Assembly: GCA_029565065.1 (NCBI GenBank)
Contig: JAKQOW010000029.1
Coordinates: 1 to 42,120, forward strand
Length of the DNA: 42,120 nt
Reading direction: 5' to 3'
From: Acidobacteriota bacterium
GTDB taxonomy: Bacteria; Acidobacteriota; JAAYUB01
Shown: positions 16,380 through 23,207 of the stretch, in pieces
How the letters are laid out: every line of letters starts with the position of its first letter
Numbering within the stretch: position 1 is the stretch's first letter
Made by a program: the position numbers and the translations under genes
The notes under the pieces: generated by a model
The model's database searches: none
Told to the model about the DNA's origin: nothing
Seen by the model: only the letters and a program-made list of their open reading frames with translations

Positions 16380-17387
16380 TCACTTCACCTTTTCGGTGAT
16401 CTTGACCGGCTGGGCGAGCTGGAACTGGAACTTGGTCTCGGGGGGGAACTCCACTTCCTTGCCCCGGGTGGCCAGCACGCCGGCCGTGCCGGCGCCGCCG
16501 CCGATGACCGCGCCGATGGCCGCGCCCTTCTTCCCGCCGGCGATCCCGCCGATGATGGCGCCCACGCCGGCGCCGCCGCCGATGACCGCCGCGTCACGGG
16601 TGGTGGACCCTTCGGCCTGGAACTGGAGCGTGTTGGTCTGCACACCCACCATCTCGCCGCGGATCTCGATGCTCTCCACAGTCAGGCTCATGAACGCCTT
16701 GCCCTTGACCTTGCCGGACTGGGCGCTCTCGAGCACCCGGCCCGCCAGGCGGGTGTTGGCGGGCAGGACGACCTCGCCGTTGAGGTCCACCGGCTGGGCC
16801 AGGAACATCTCGAAATTGTCGCCGCCGGCGTTGGTCTTGGTGCTGAGCGATCCCTGCAACAGGCCCACCAGGGCGGTGCCGGCGGGGATCTCCACCGTCC
16901 GGGTTTTCGGCTTCGGCGGTTCGACGGGCTGCGCGGGCTGGGCGGCTTCGGTGATGGGCGTCGCGCCCGCCGGCTGCGCCGCAGGCGCGGGCTCCCCGGT
17001 GACGGGCGGCGGAGTGGCGGTTGTCCCCGTGCCGCCGGCGTCGGCGACCGGCTGCTCGCCTGCGGTCGCCTTGGCCGCGGCTGCCTTCTTCTGCGCCAGT
17101 TGTTTCTTCATGGTCTGGAGCTCGGCCTGCTGTTTGGCGATTTCGGCCTGGAGCCGCTGCTGTTCCTCGAGCGCGGCGGCTTCTTCCTGCATGCGTTGCT
17201 GCGCCTGCTGGGCCTGGACCTGTTGCTGCAGCTCGTAGATCTTGGCTTCCTGCTGCTGGATCTGCGTCTGCAATTTCTCCGCCTCCGCCGCGGCGGCCTT
17301 GGCGGCCTCGTCCTCTTTCTTCACGCAGGCGACGGCTGTGAGCAGCAGCGTCACCGCGAGGATGATCAGGACCAAACGTGGTTTCAT
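16380..17387 (-). CDS. Glycine-zipper lipoprotein with N-terminal coiled coil
   Basis: A 335-aa envelope protein. The start at 17387 (MKPRLVL) has AAGGAG 5 nt upstream; an ATG 18 nt earlier is worse placed. The leader ends LLLTAVAC, a near-lipobox, so the protein is probably a lipoprotein. Residues about 25-95 form a long Gln/Glu/Lys/Ala coiled coil, 100-150 a Pro/Ala linker. The C-terminal half begins with VEIPAGTALVGLLQGSL and has a VLPANTRLAGRVLES block, a small barrel-like module frequent in Acidobacteriota proteins, then a glycine zipper (VIGGGAGVGAIIGGIAGGKK, AAIGAVIGGGAG) that can insert in or pack against a membrane. No enzymatic motif. Confidence 0.8.
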   Translation of the reverse strand: MKPRLVLIILAVTLLLTAVACVKKEDEAAKAAAAEAEKLQTQIQQQEAKIYELQQQVQAQQAQQRMQEEAAALEEQQRLQAEIAKQQAELQTMKKQLAQKKAAAAKATAGEQPVADAGGTGTTATPPPVTGEPAPAAQPAGATPITEAAQPAQPVEPPKPKTRTVEIPAGTALVGLLQGSLSTKTNAGGDNFEMFLAQPVDLNGEVVLPANTRLAGRVLESAQSGKVKGKAFMSLTVESIEIRGEMVGVQTNTLQFQAEGSTTRDAAVIGGGAGVGAIIGGIAGGKKGAAIGAVIGGGAGTAGVLATRGKEVEFPPETKFQFQLAQPVKITEKVK

Positions 17388-17524
17388 GATGACTCCTTGT
17401 TGCATGAAATGCTTGCTATATTCGATGACCGGTTAATGCACATAGTTTCACAGTATTGTCGCAATCTTTTGGTGTCGGGACAAGTGGATTCTCGGCGCTG
17501 CCCCTTTCTACACCGATTCACCCA

Positions 17525-17553
17525 TTCACCCATTCACCATCTTCTGCTATGAT
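17525..17553 (+). promoter_or_regulatory. Possible extended -10 promoter of the exonuclease gene
   Basis: TTCACC (17525-17530), 17 nt, then TGC-TATGAT (17548-17553), five of six bases of the -10 consensus. The -35 part overlaps a CCCATTCA tandem repeat. The start codon is 29 nt downstream. Confidence 0.4.
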
Positions 17554-17582
17554 GCCCGCTATTTTGTTCGCCAAGGAACGCC

Positions 17583-18191
17583 ATGAACGCGCTGCCACCG
17601 CCCCGCCCCTTTCTGCAGGCCCTGGAACCGGACCAGCTCAATGCCCTGCCCATCGGCCGGTATGAGGGATCCGTGCACCTGGTCCGTGACGATGCGGAGG
17701 CCCGGACCGCGCTCGCCGCGCTGGCCGGTGAGGCCCTCCTCGGCTTCGACACGGAGAGCCGCCCGGCATTCCGCAAGGGGGAGAGCCACCCGGTGGCGCT
17801 GGTCCAGCTGGCGGGCGCCTGCGGCGTCTGGCTGTTCCAGTTGCGGGGGCTCGCCGACCCCGCACCCCTGGCCGCCCTGCTGGGCGACGCCGCCGTGCGG
17901 AAGGTGGGCGTGGCCACCGCCGACGACGGCCGCAAGCTGAGGGAGACGCTTGCCTGCGAACCCGCCGGCTTCCTGGACCTGAGCGCGGTGGCGCGGCGCC
18001 ACGGCCTGCGGCAGCCGTCGCTCCGCCAGTTGGCGGCCATCCTGCTGGGGATCCGCATCCCCAAGGGGACGCGCCTCACCAACTGGGCGCGCCGCGACCT
18101 GACCCCGGCCCAGGTGGCCTATGCGGCCACCGACGCCTGGATCGCCCGGCAGGTCTACCTCCGCCTCCGGGAGCTGGGCGCGAATGTCTGA
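17583..18191 (+). CDS. DEDDy 3'-5' exonuclease, RNase D-like
   Basis: A 202-aa soluble protein of the DnaQ-like superfamily. Exo I is LLGFDTES with D56 and E58; Exo II is in [13 protein letters not shown], supplying the second Asp; Exo III is [19 protein letters not shown], with the Tyr-x-x-x-Asp of the DEDDy subgroup. [18 protein letters not shown] after Exo I matches the WRN/RNase D pattern in which the substrate strand lines the sheet. It lacks HRDC domains, so it is the short stand-alone form. The likely role is 3' trimming of RNA or DNA; which one cannot be read from the sequence. AAGGAA precedes the ATG. Confidence 0.9.
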   Translation: MNALPPPRPFLQALEPDQLNALPIGRYEGSVHLVRDDAEARTALAALAGEALLGFDTESRPAFRKGESHPVALVQLAGACGVWLFQLRGLADPAPLAALLGDAAVRKVGVATADDGRKLRETLACEPAGFLDLSAVARRHGLRQPSLRQLAAILLGIRIPKGTRLTNWARRDLTPAQVAYAATDAWIARQVYLRLRELGANV

Positions 18192-18206
18192 CGAACCCGG
18201 GAATGG

Positions 18207-18600
18207 GTTGAGAGTTGAGGGTTGAGGGTTCGCGCTCGTGAGTCGTCATCGTAATTCGTAATCGTGATCGTAATCGTACTCGGACCTGGGCCCCAGGTTC
18301 TGGGCCCTGGCTTTTGGATCCCAGTTCCCAGCACCCAGGTCCCAGCACCCTGGTCCCAGTTCCCAGCACCCAGGTCCCAGATCCCAGCACCCAGGTCCCA
18401 GGTCCCAATTCCCATAAGCTCCCCCATTCGCCGACTCACCGTTTTATCGACATAATTATAAAATTGATCCTTCGTGCCCTTTGTGACTTCGTGGTGAGAA
18501 TCACAAGTCGAGGCACGATTACGAATTACGATTACGATGACGATTACGATGACGATTACGAATTACGATTACGAATTACGATTACGAATGACGAACATGG
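18207..18600. repeat. Composite intergenic array of 7-base and 6-base tandem repeats
   Basis: The spacer after the exonuclease is almost wholly repeat. Order: three GTTGAGR heptamers (18207-18227); a TCGTAATCG-type hexamer arm (18243-18281); a 19-unit heptamer array, first as ACCTGGG and then as CCCAGNN (18284-18417); an inverted copy of a GGTGAGTCGGTGAATGGGTG-like unit (18421-18440); a unique block (18470-18520) recurring at 26433; and a long ATTACG hexamer arm (18518-18596), the inverse complement of the first arm. The two ATTACG-type arms could pair across about 240 bp. Confidence 0.85.
18284..18417 (+). repeat. 19-unit CCCAGNN heptamer array
   Basis: Nineteen consecutive 7-base units without a phase break. 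The first five are mixed or inverse (ACCTGGG, CCCCAGG, TTCTGGG, CCCTGGC, TTTTGGA); the following fourteen are CCCAGTT, CCCAGCA, CCCAGGT, CCCAGCA, CCCTGGT and so on. The CCC-A-G core is nearly constant and the last two bases vary among GT, CA, TT and AT. A shorter version of nine units is at 26365-26427 in the same context. Confidence 0.85.
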
Positions 18601-18649
18601 ATACCCGTTCACCTCTGACCGCCGGCCGTGCGTTTTCCCGCCTGTGCCA

Positions 18650-18678
18650 TTGACGCATCCGCCGTCACGGGCTATAGT
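18650..18678 (+). promoter_or_regulatory. Probable sigma70-type promoter of xdhAB
   Basis: TTGACG (18650-18655), exactly 17 nt, then TATAGT (18673-18678); each hexamer matches five of six consensus bases. It lies just outside the repeat array and 29 nt before the xdhA start, giving a short leader. Confidence 0.7.
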
Positions 18679-18707
18679 TTATGCACTGTCATGCCGAGGA
18701 CGGAGAC

Positions 18708-20207
18708 ATGCCCGACACCATCCAGCGTCTGCAGATCGCGTTCTTCCTCAATGACCGGGAGATCCGGGTGACCGTCCCCCCCGACCGGACGGCGCTGGAG
18801 GTGATCCGCGGCGAGCTGGGCCTGACGGGAACGAAGGAAACCTGCTCCGAGGGCGACTGCGGCGCGTGCACCGTGGCCCTGGGCGAGTTGGCGGACGAGC
18901 TGCTCGTCTACCGGGCCGTCAACAGTTGCATCCTGCCGGCCGCCCGGCTGCACGGTAGGCACGTCATCACGGTGGAGGGGCTGGCCGTCGGCGGGCAGCT
19001 CCACGTGATCCAGCAGCAGCTCCTGGACCACCACGCCGTCCAGTGCGGCTTCTGCACGCCCGGCATCGTCATGTCGCTGTTCTGCCTCTTTCTGCAGCGG
19101 CCCGACCCGGACGAGGCCGCCATTCTCGAGGCGCTCGAGGGAAACCTGTGCCGCTGCACCGGCTACATCACCATCCGCGCCGCCGCCCGCGCCGTGGCCG
19201 GGCGCCTCGCCGCCGCCGGCGGCGCCTGGAGCGATCTGGTCCTGCCCGCCTGTGCCGCCGACATGGAGCGCCGCCTCCGGGCGTTCGGCGAACCGCTGCG
19301 TGCCACGGACTCGCCCAACACCGACGGCCGTCCCCTGGCCGGCTACCACGTGCCGGAGAGCCTGGGGGAGCTGTGGCGGACCCTGGCGCGGGCCGGCGAT
19401 CCGGCACGGACGCGGTTCATCCACGGCGGCACCGACGTGATGGTGGCGGTGAACATCAAGCGCGATTTCCCGGAACACCTGGTGGACCTGAGCCGGATCC
19501 CCGAGCTCCACGTGCTTGTGCGCGAGGGTGACGTTCTTCGGATCGGCGCCGGGCTCACCTTCACCGACCTGATGGAGAGCACCCTCGTGGCCGACCACCT
19601 GCCGGTGCTGGCCCGGGCGGCGGCCCGGGTCGGGTCGCGGCAGGTGCGCAACCGCGGCACCCTGGGCGGGAACGTCGCCAACGCCTCGCCCATCGCCGAC
19701 GGCGCGGTGGCCCTGCTGGGGCTGGACGCGCGGCTGGTGCTGGCGTCGGCCGGCGGCGAGCGGACGCTCCCGCTGGAGACATTCTACAAGGGGTACAAGG
19801 AGACCGACCGGCAGCCCGGAGAGATCATCCGTGCGGTGGAGGTGCCGCTGACCGGCTGCATCCACCAGTACCTGAAGTCGTCCAAGCGGCCGGCGGTGGA
19901 CTGCGCCTCGGTGAGCTCGCTCTGCGCGGCGCGGCTGGAGGACGGGCGGGTGGCGGCATGCCGCCTGGCGTTCGGCGGGGTGGCCGTGTATCCCGCGCTT
20001 GCCCGGCAGGCGGCCGCGTTTCTCGAAGGACGGGCGCTGGACGCCGAAACCGTCCGCGCCGCCGCCGACCTGGCCGCAGCCGAGTTCCAAACCATCGGCG
20101 ACGTGCGCGGCAGCGCCGCGTATCGCCGCGCGCTGATCCGCCACCACGTGATCCACCACCTGGAGTCGCTGCGGGGCAACGCCGAACTGTGCGGGAGGAA
20201 CGCATGA
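18708..20207 (+). CDS. xdhA: Xanthine dehydrogenase small subunit (2Fe-2S and FAD domains)
   Basis: A 499-aa protein, the electron-transfer subunit of a molybdenum hydroxylase, with the N-terminal and middle parts of eukaryotic XDH in one chain. Residues 1-80 form a plant-type 2Fe-2S ferredoxin with CSEGDCGACTV (C46, C51, C54). The second 2Fe-2S helical domain has QCGFCTPG and NLCRCTGY. The FAD domain follows from about 195 with FIHGGTDVMVAVN and GGNVANASPIADG, then the CO-dehydrogenase flavoprotein C-terminal domain. The start at 18708 (MPDTIQ) is preferred over 18681 because GGAGAC stands just before it. The stop overlaps the xdhB start by four bases (ATGA), so the pair is translationally coupled. 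No xdhC insertion factor is in the window. Naming follows the two-subunit bacterial convention. Confidence 0.93.
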   Translation: MPDTIQRLQIAFFLNDREIRVTVPPDRTALEVIRGELGLTGTKETCSEGDCGACTVALGELADELLVYRAVNSCILPAARLHGRHVITVEGLAVGGQLHVIQQQLLDHHAVQCGFCTPGIVMSLFCLFLQRPDPDEAAILEALEGNLCRCTGYITIRAAARAVAGRLAAAGGAWSDLVLPACAADMERRLRAFGEPLRATDSPNTDGRPLAGYHVPESLGELWRTLARAGDPARTRFIHGGTDVMVAVNIKRDFPEHLVDLSRIPELHVLVREGDVLRIGAGLTFTDLMESTLVADHLPVLARAAARVGSRQVRNRGTLGGNVANASPIADGAVALLGLDARLVLASAGGERTLPLETFYKGYKETDRQPGEIIRAVEVPLTGCIHQYLKSSKRPAVDCASVSSLCAARLEDGRVAACRLAFGGVAVYPALARQAAAFLEGRALDAETVRAAADLAAAEFQTIGDVRGSAAYRRALIRHHVIHHLESLRGNAELCGRNA

Positions 20208-22531
20208 GCGCCGAGACGCCGAAATCCCGGCCCGCCGCCGATCCGCCGCACCTCAGCGGCCACCTCCACGTCACCGGCGCGTCGCGCTTCATCGGCGAGG
20301 ACGTCCGGCCGGCGGGACTGCTCCATGTGAAAGTGGTGACCAGCCCCCACGCCCACGCCCGGATCACGGCCATCGACACCGCCGCGGCCGCCGCCTGCGC
20401 CGGCGTGGCCGCGGTACTCACCCACCGGGACATCCCCGGCGAAAACCAGATCGGCCACGTGCTGCCCGACGAGCCGCTCCTGCCGGCGGACACGGTGACC
20501 TACGCCGGCCAGCCGGTGGCGCTGGTGGCGGCGGCGGACCCGTGGCAGGCCGAGACCGCCGCAGCCGCGGTCCGCGTGGAGTACGAGCCGCTGCCGCCGG
20601 TGCTCACCATCGAAGAGGCGCTGGCCCGGGGGCAGCTCTACGTGCCCGAGCGCCGCATCGCCCGCGGCGACGTCGACGCCGTCCTGGCCGCCGCGCCCCA
20701 CGTGCTGGAGGGGCAGGTGGCGACGGGCGCGCAGGAGCACTTCTACCTCGAGACGCAGCGCTGCGTCGCCGTGCCGGCCGAGGACGGGCAGATCGTCCTC
20801 TATGCCGCCACCCAGAGCACGGCCGAGGTCCAGGAGATCGCCGCCCGCGTGCTGGGCCGGCGCAGCAAGGACATCACCGTGGACGTGCCGCGCCTCGGCG
20901 GCGCCTTCGGCGGCAAGGAGCGGAGCGCCACCCTGTGGGCGTGCCTGGCCGCGCTGGCCTGCCACTGCACCGGCCGGCCGGTGGAGCTGGTGCTTCAGCG
21001 CGTCGAGGACGCCGCGTGGACCGGCAAGCGCCATCCGTACGAATCGCGCTACCGCGTGGGCTTCGACGACGAGGGCCGCCTCCTGGCCTGGGACGTGGAG
21101 CTCAACGCCAACGGCGGCGCCGCGGTGGACCTGTCGCTGGCCATCCTGGAACGGAGCATGCTCCACGCCGACAACGCCTATCACATCCCGGCGGCCCGCA
21201 TCGTGGGCCGGGCCTGCCGGACGAACCTGCCGCCCAACACCGCCTTCCGCGGCTTCGGCGCGCCGCAGGGGATCTTCGTCATCGAGTGCGCCCTGGAGCG
21301 GATCGCCCGGACGCTGGGGCTGGACCCGCTGGAGGTGCGCCGCCGCAACGCCTATCAGGAGGGACAGCTCACTCCGTTCGGCCAGCCGGTGCACGACGCC
21401 CACGTCGCCGAGCTCCTGGAGCGCCTGGGGCGCAACGCCGGCTACGCGGCGCTGCGGACGGAGAACGAGGCGTTCAACGCCGCCCACGTCTACGCCAAGC
21501 GCGGTCTCGGCGTGGTGCCGGTCAAGTTCGGCATCTCGTTCACCTCGGCCTTCCTGAACCAGGGGTCGGCGCTCGTCTGGATCTACGCCGACGGCACCAT
21601 TTCCCTGAGCCACGGCGGCGTCGAGATGGGCCAGGAGGTGAACACGAAGGTGGCCCAGGTGGCGGCCCGGATCCTGGGCGTCAGCCTCGGGCGGATCCGC
21701 GTGGAGACGGCCAACACCAAGCGCGTGGCCAACGCCTCGCCCACCGCCGCCTCCACGGGCGCCGACATCAACGGCAACGCCGCCCGCGTCGCCGCCGTGG
21801 AGCTGCGCGCCCGCCTGGCCCGCGTCGCCGCCGGGATGCTGGCGCCGCGCCTCGGGCGCGCGCCCGAGCCCGACGCGCTCGTCTTCGCCGACGACGCGGT
21901 GTGGGACGCGGCGGCGCCGGCCGAGCGGCTGGCGTTCGACGAGCTCGTCCACCAGGCCTACATGGACCGGGTGGACCTGGGCGCCCACGGCTTTTACCGC
22001 ACGCCGGGCGTCCACTTCGACCGGGCGGCCGGGCAGGGCACGCCGTTCCACTATTTCGCCCAGGGCGGCGGCCTGGTCCAGGTCGAAGTGGACCTCATCA
22101 GCGGCTGCGCCCGCTTGCTCAAGGTGCACATCGTCCACGAGACCGGCCGGTCCCTGAACCTGGCGGTGGATCGGGGCCAGATCGCCGGCGCGTTCGTGCA
22201 GGGCTTCGGCTGGTGCACCATCGAGGAGGAACGGTTCGACGCGGCGGGGCGCTGGCTGGCCGTTTCGCCGTCCACGTACAAGATCCCCACGATCCGCGAC
22301 GTGCCCGACGATTTCGTCATCGAGACCGTGGAGCGGGACTTGCACCACGCCAGCGTGCTGGGGAGCAAGGCCATCGGCGAGCCGCCGCTCGTTTACGGCG
22401 AGGCGGCCTGGTTCGCCGTCAAGGACGCCATCGAGTCGTTGACGGGGCACCGCCGCGAGGCGGCGCTGGCCCACCCGGCCACCCCCGACGCGGTGCTCGC
22501 CGCCGTCGCCTCTATCCTGTCGCATGCGTGA
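20204..22531 (+). CDS. xdhB: Xanthine dehydrogenase large subunit (molybdopterin-binding)
   Basis: A 775-aa catalytic subunit that should hydroxylate hypoxanthine and xanthine with a molybdopterin cofactor. The residues that separate purine from aldehyde oxidases are all present: the purine-binding Glu of GGAFGGKE at 239, the Arg of FRGFGAPQ at 349 and the catalytic Glu of GEPP at 726. The substrate-channel block EDAAWTGKRHPYESRYRVGF and the Moco-binding GGVEMGQEVNTKVAQVAAR are also intact. The start at 20204 overlaps the xdhA stop, with GGGAGG 5 nt upstream. Length is normal for the bacterial two-subunit enzyme. Its likely electron path runs through XdhA to NAD or another acceptor; the flavoprotein gene at 23208 is a possible partner (inference). 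Confidence 0.93.
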   Translation: MSAETPKSRPAADPPHLSGHLHVTGASRFIGEDVRPAGLLHVKVVTSPHAHARITAIDTAAAAACAGVAAVLTHRDIPGENQIGHVLPDEPLLPADTVTYAGQPVALVAAADPWQAETAAAAVRVEYEPLPPVLTIEEALARGQLYVPERRIARGDVDAVLAAAPHVLEGQVATGAQEHFYLETQRCVAVPAEDGQIVLYAATQSTAEVQEIAARVLGRRSKDITVDVPRLGGAFGGKERSATLWACLAALACHCTGRPVELVLQRVEDAAWTGKRHPYESRYRVGFDDEGRLLAWDVELNANGGAAVDLSLAILERSMLHADNAYHIPAARIVGRACRTNLPPNTAFRGFGAPQGIFVIECALERIARTLGLDPLEVRRRNAYQEGQLTPFGQPVHDAHVAELLERLGRNAGYAALRTENEAFNAAHVYAKRGLGVVPVKFGISFTSAFLNQGSALVWIYADGTISLSHGGVEMGQEVNTKVAQVAARILGVSLGRIRVETANTKRVANASPTAASTGADINGNAARVAAVELRARLARVAAGMLAPRLGRAPEPDALVFADDAVWDAAAPAERLAFDELVHQAYMDRVDLGAHGFYRTPGVHFDRAAGQGTPFHYFAQGGGLVQVEVDLISGCARLLKVHIVHETGRSLNLAVDRGQIAGAFVQGFGWCTIEEERFDAAGRWLAVSPSTYKIPTIRDVPDDFVIETVERDLHHASVLGSKAIGEPPLVYGEAAWFAVKDAIESLTGHRREAALAHPATPDAVLAAVASILSHA

Positions 22532-22588
<57 letters not shown>

Positions 22589-22613
22589 GCTCACCTCACC
22601 CCGATCTGATGAC

Positions 22614-23021
22614 CTACCGTCTCTGCCCATTGAATGAATCGTTGGCCGGGTGTCTATCTTCCTGAACCAGCCGCCTCCTCGGCATCATCATCCGGGTCAG
22701 CATGGCGACGATGCGACTCAGGAGTCCTTTCCCGGCATCGACTTCGGCGGCCAACCCCCCGGCGAGTGATGCCAGAACATCCAGGCTGGCGGCGCACTCC
22801 ATCGCCGATCCCCGGGCAATTTCGAAGAAACGCCGCCGCTCCCGGGGTGAGCGCTTTCCATTGCCTTCGGCAATGTTCAGGGGGATCGAGAGAGCGGCGC
22901 GGCCCAGTTGGTCACGAATATGGCGAATGGAGGGATTTGAGTTGTCCAGCAGCGTCGAGGTCAGCTTGACAAAATCCAGACTGGCCCGGTAGACGTCGAG
23001 TTTTTCATGATCGAACACCAT
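22614..23021 (-). CDS. Four-helix-bundle protein (23S rRNA intervening-sequence / S23 family)
   Basis: A 135-aa protein on the strand opposite its neighbours. It starts MVFDHEKLDVYRASLDFVK and contains QLGRAALSIPLNIAEGNGKR, the hallmark of the PF05635 / TIGR02436 four-helix-bundle family, then RRRFFEIARGSAMECAASLD. AAAGGAG lies 6 nt before the ATG. Members occur inside 23S rRNA intervening sequences, as accessory proteins (Avd) of diversity-generating retroelements, and as free genes of unknown function. There is no rRNA and no reverse transcriptase here, so this is a free-standing member. The last 25 residues are basic (MMMPRRRLVQEDRH) and beyond the usual domain. It separates xdhB from the 23208 oxidoreductase and is flanked on both sides by inverted ATTACG-type arrays, which suggests later insertion. 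Confidence 0.88.
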   Translation of the reverse strand: MVFDHEKLDVYRASLDFVKLTSTLLDNSNPSIRHIRDQLGRAALSIPLNIAEGNGKRSPRERRRFFEIARGSAMECAASLDVLASLAGGLAAEVDAGKGLLSRIVAMLTRMMMPRRRLVQEDRHPANDSFNGQRR

Positions 23022-23102
23022 GTGTCGCTCCTTTCAAGGGATGTAGAATTCGTCTTTCATGATTAATAACGGATCGGAAGGACAGATGTCCGAAGTTGAT
23101 TC

Positions 23103-23190
23103 CGAGTGCGATCACGATTACGATAGCGGGTACGATTACGAGTACGATCACGATTACGATTGCGATTACGAGTACGAGCACGAGCACGAT
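23103..23190 (+). repeat. ATTACG-type hexamer arm before the DPYD-like gene
   Basis: A run of CGATTACGA, CGATCACGA and CGAGTACGA variants, ending GAGCACGAGCACGATGGG directly before the ribosome binding site of the 23208 gene. It is inverse complementary in unit to the arm at 22532-22588. The short GATGTCCGAAGT at 23089 recurs at 39689. Confidence 0.75.
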
Positions 23191-23207
23191 GGGATGGGAG
23201 ATAGACA

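Noticed and set aside
18284..18417. Protein-coding repeat gene over the heptamer array
   Set aside because: Open frames exist in several frames only because 7 is not a multiple of 3 and the unit has no stop. No start with a ribosome binding site is present.
20204..22531. Aldehyde oxidoreductase or CO dehydrogenase instead of xanthine dehydrogenase
   Set aside because: Glu239 and Arg349 at the purine-binding positions are replaced in aldehyde oxidases, and the AYRCSFR-type Cys loop of CO dehydrogenase is absent.
22614..23021. Accessory protein of a diversity-generating retroelement
   Set aside because: There is no reverse transcriptase and no template/variable repeat pair nearby.
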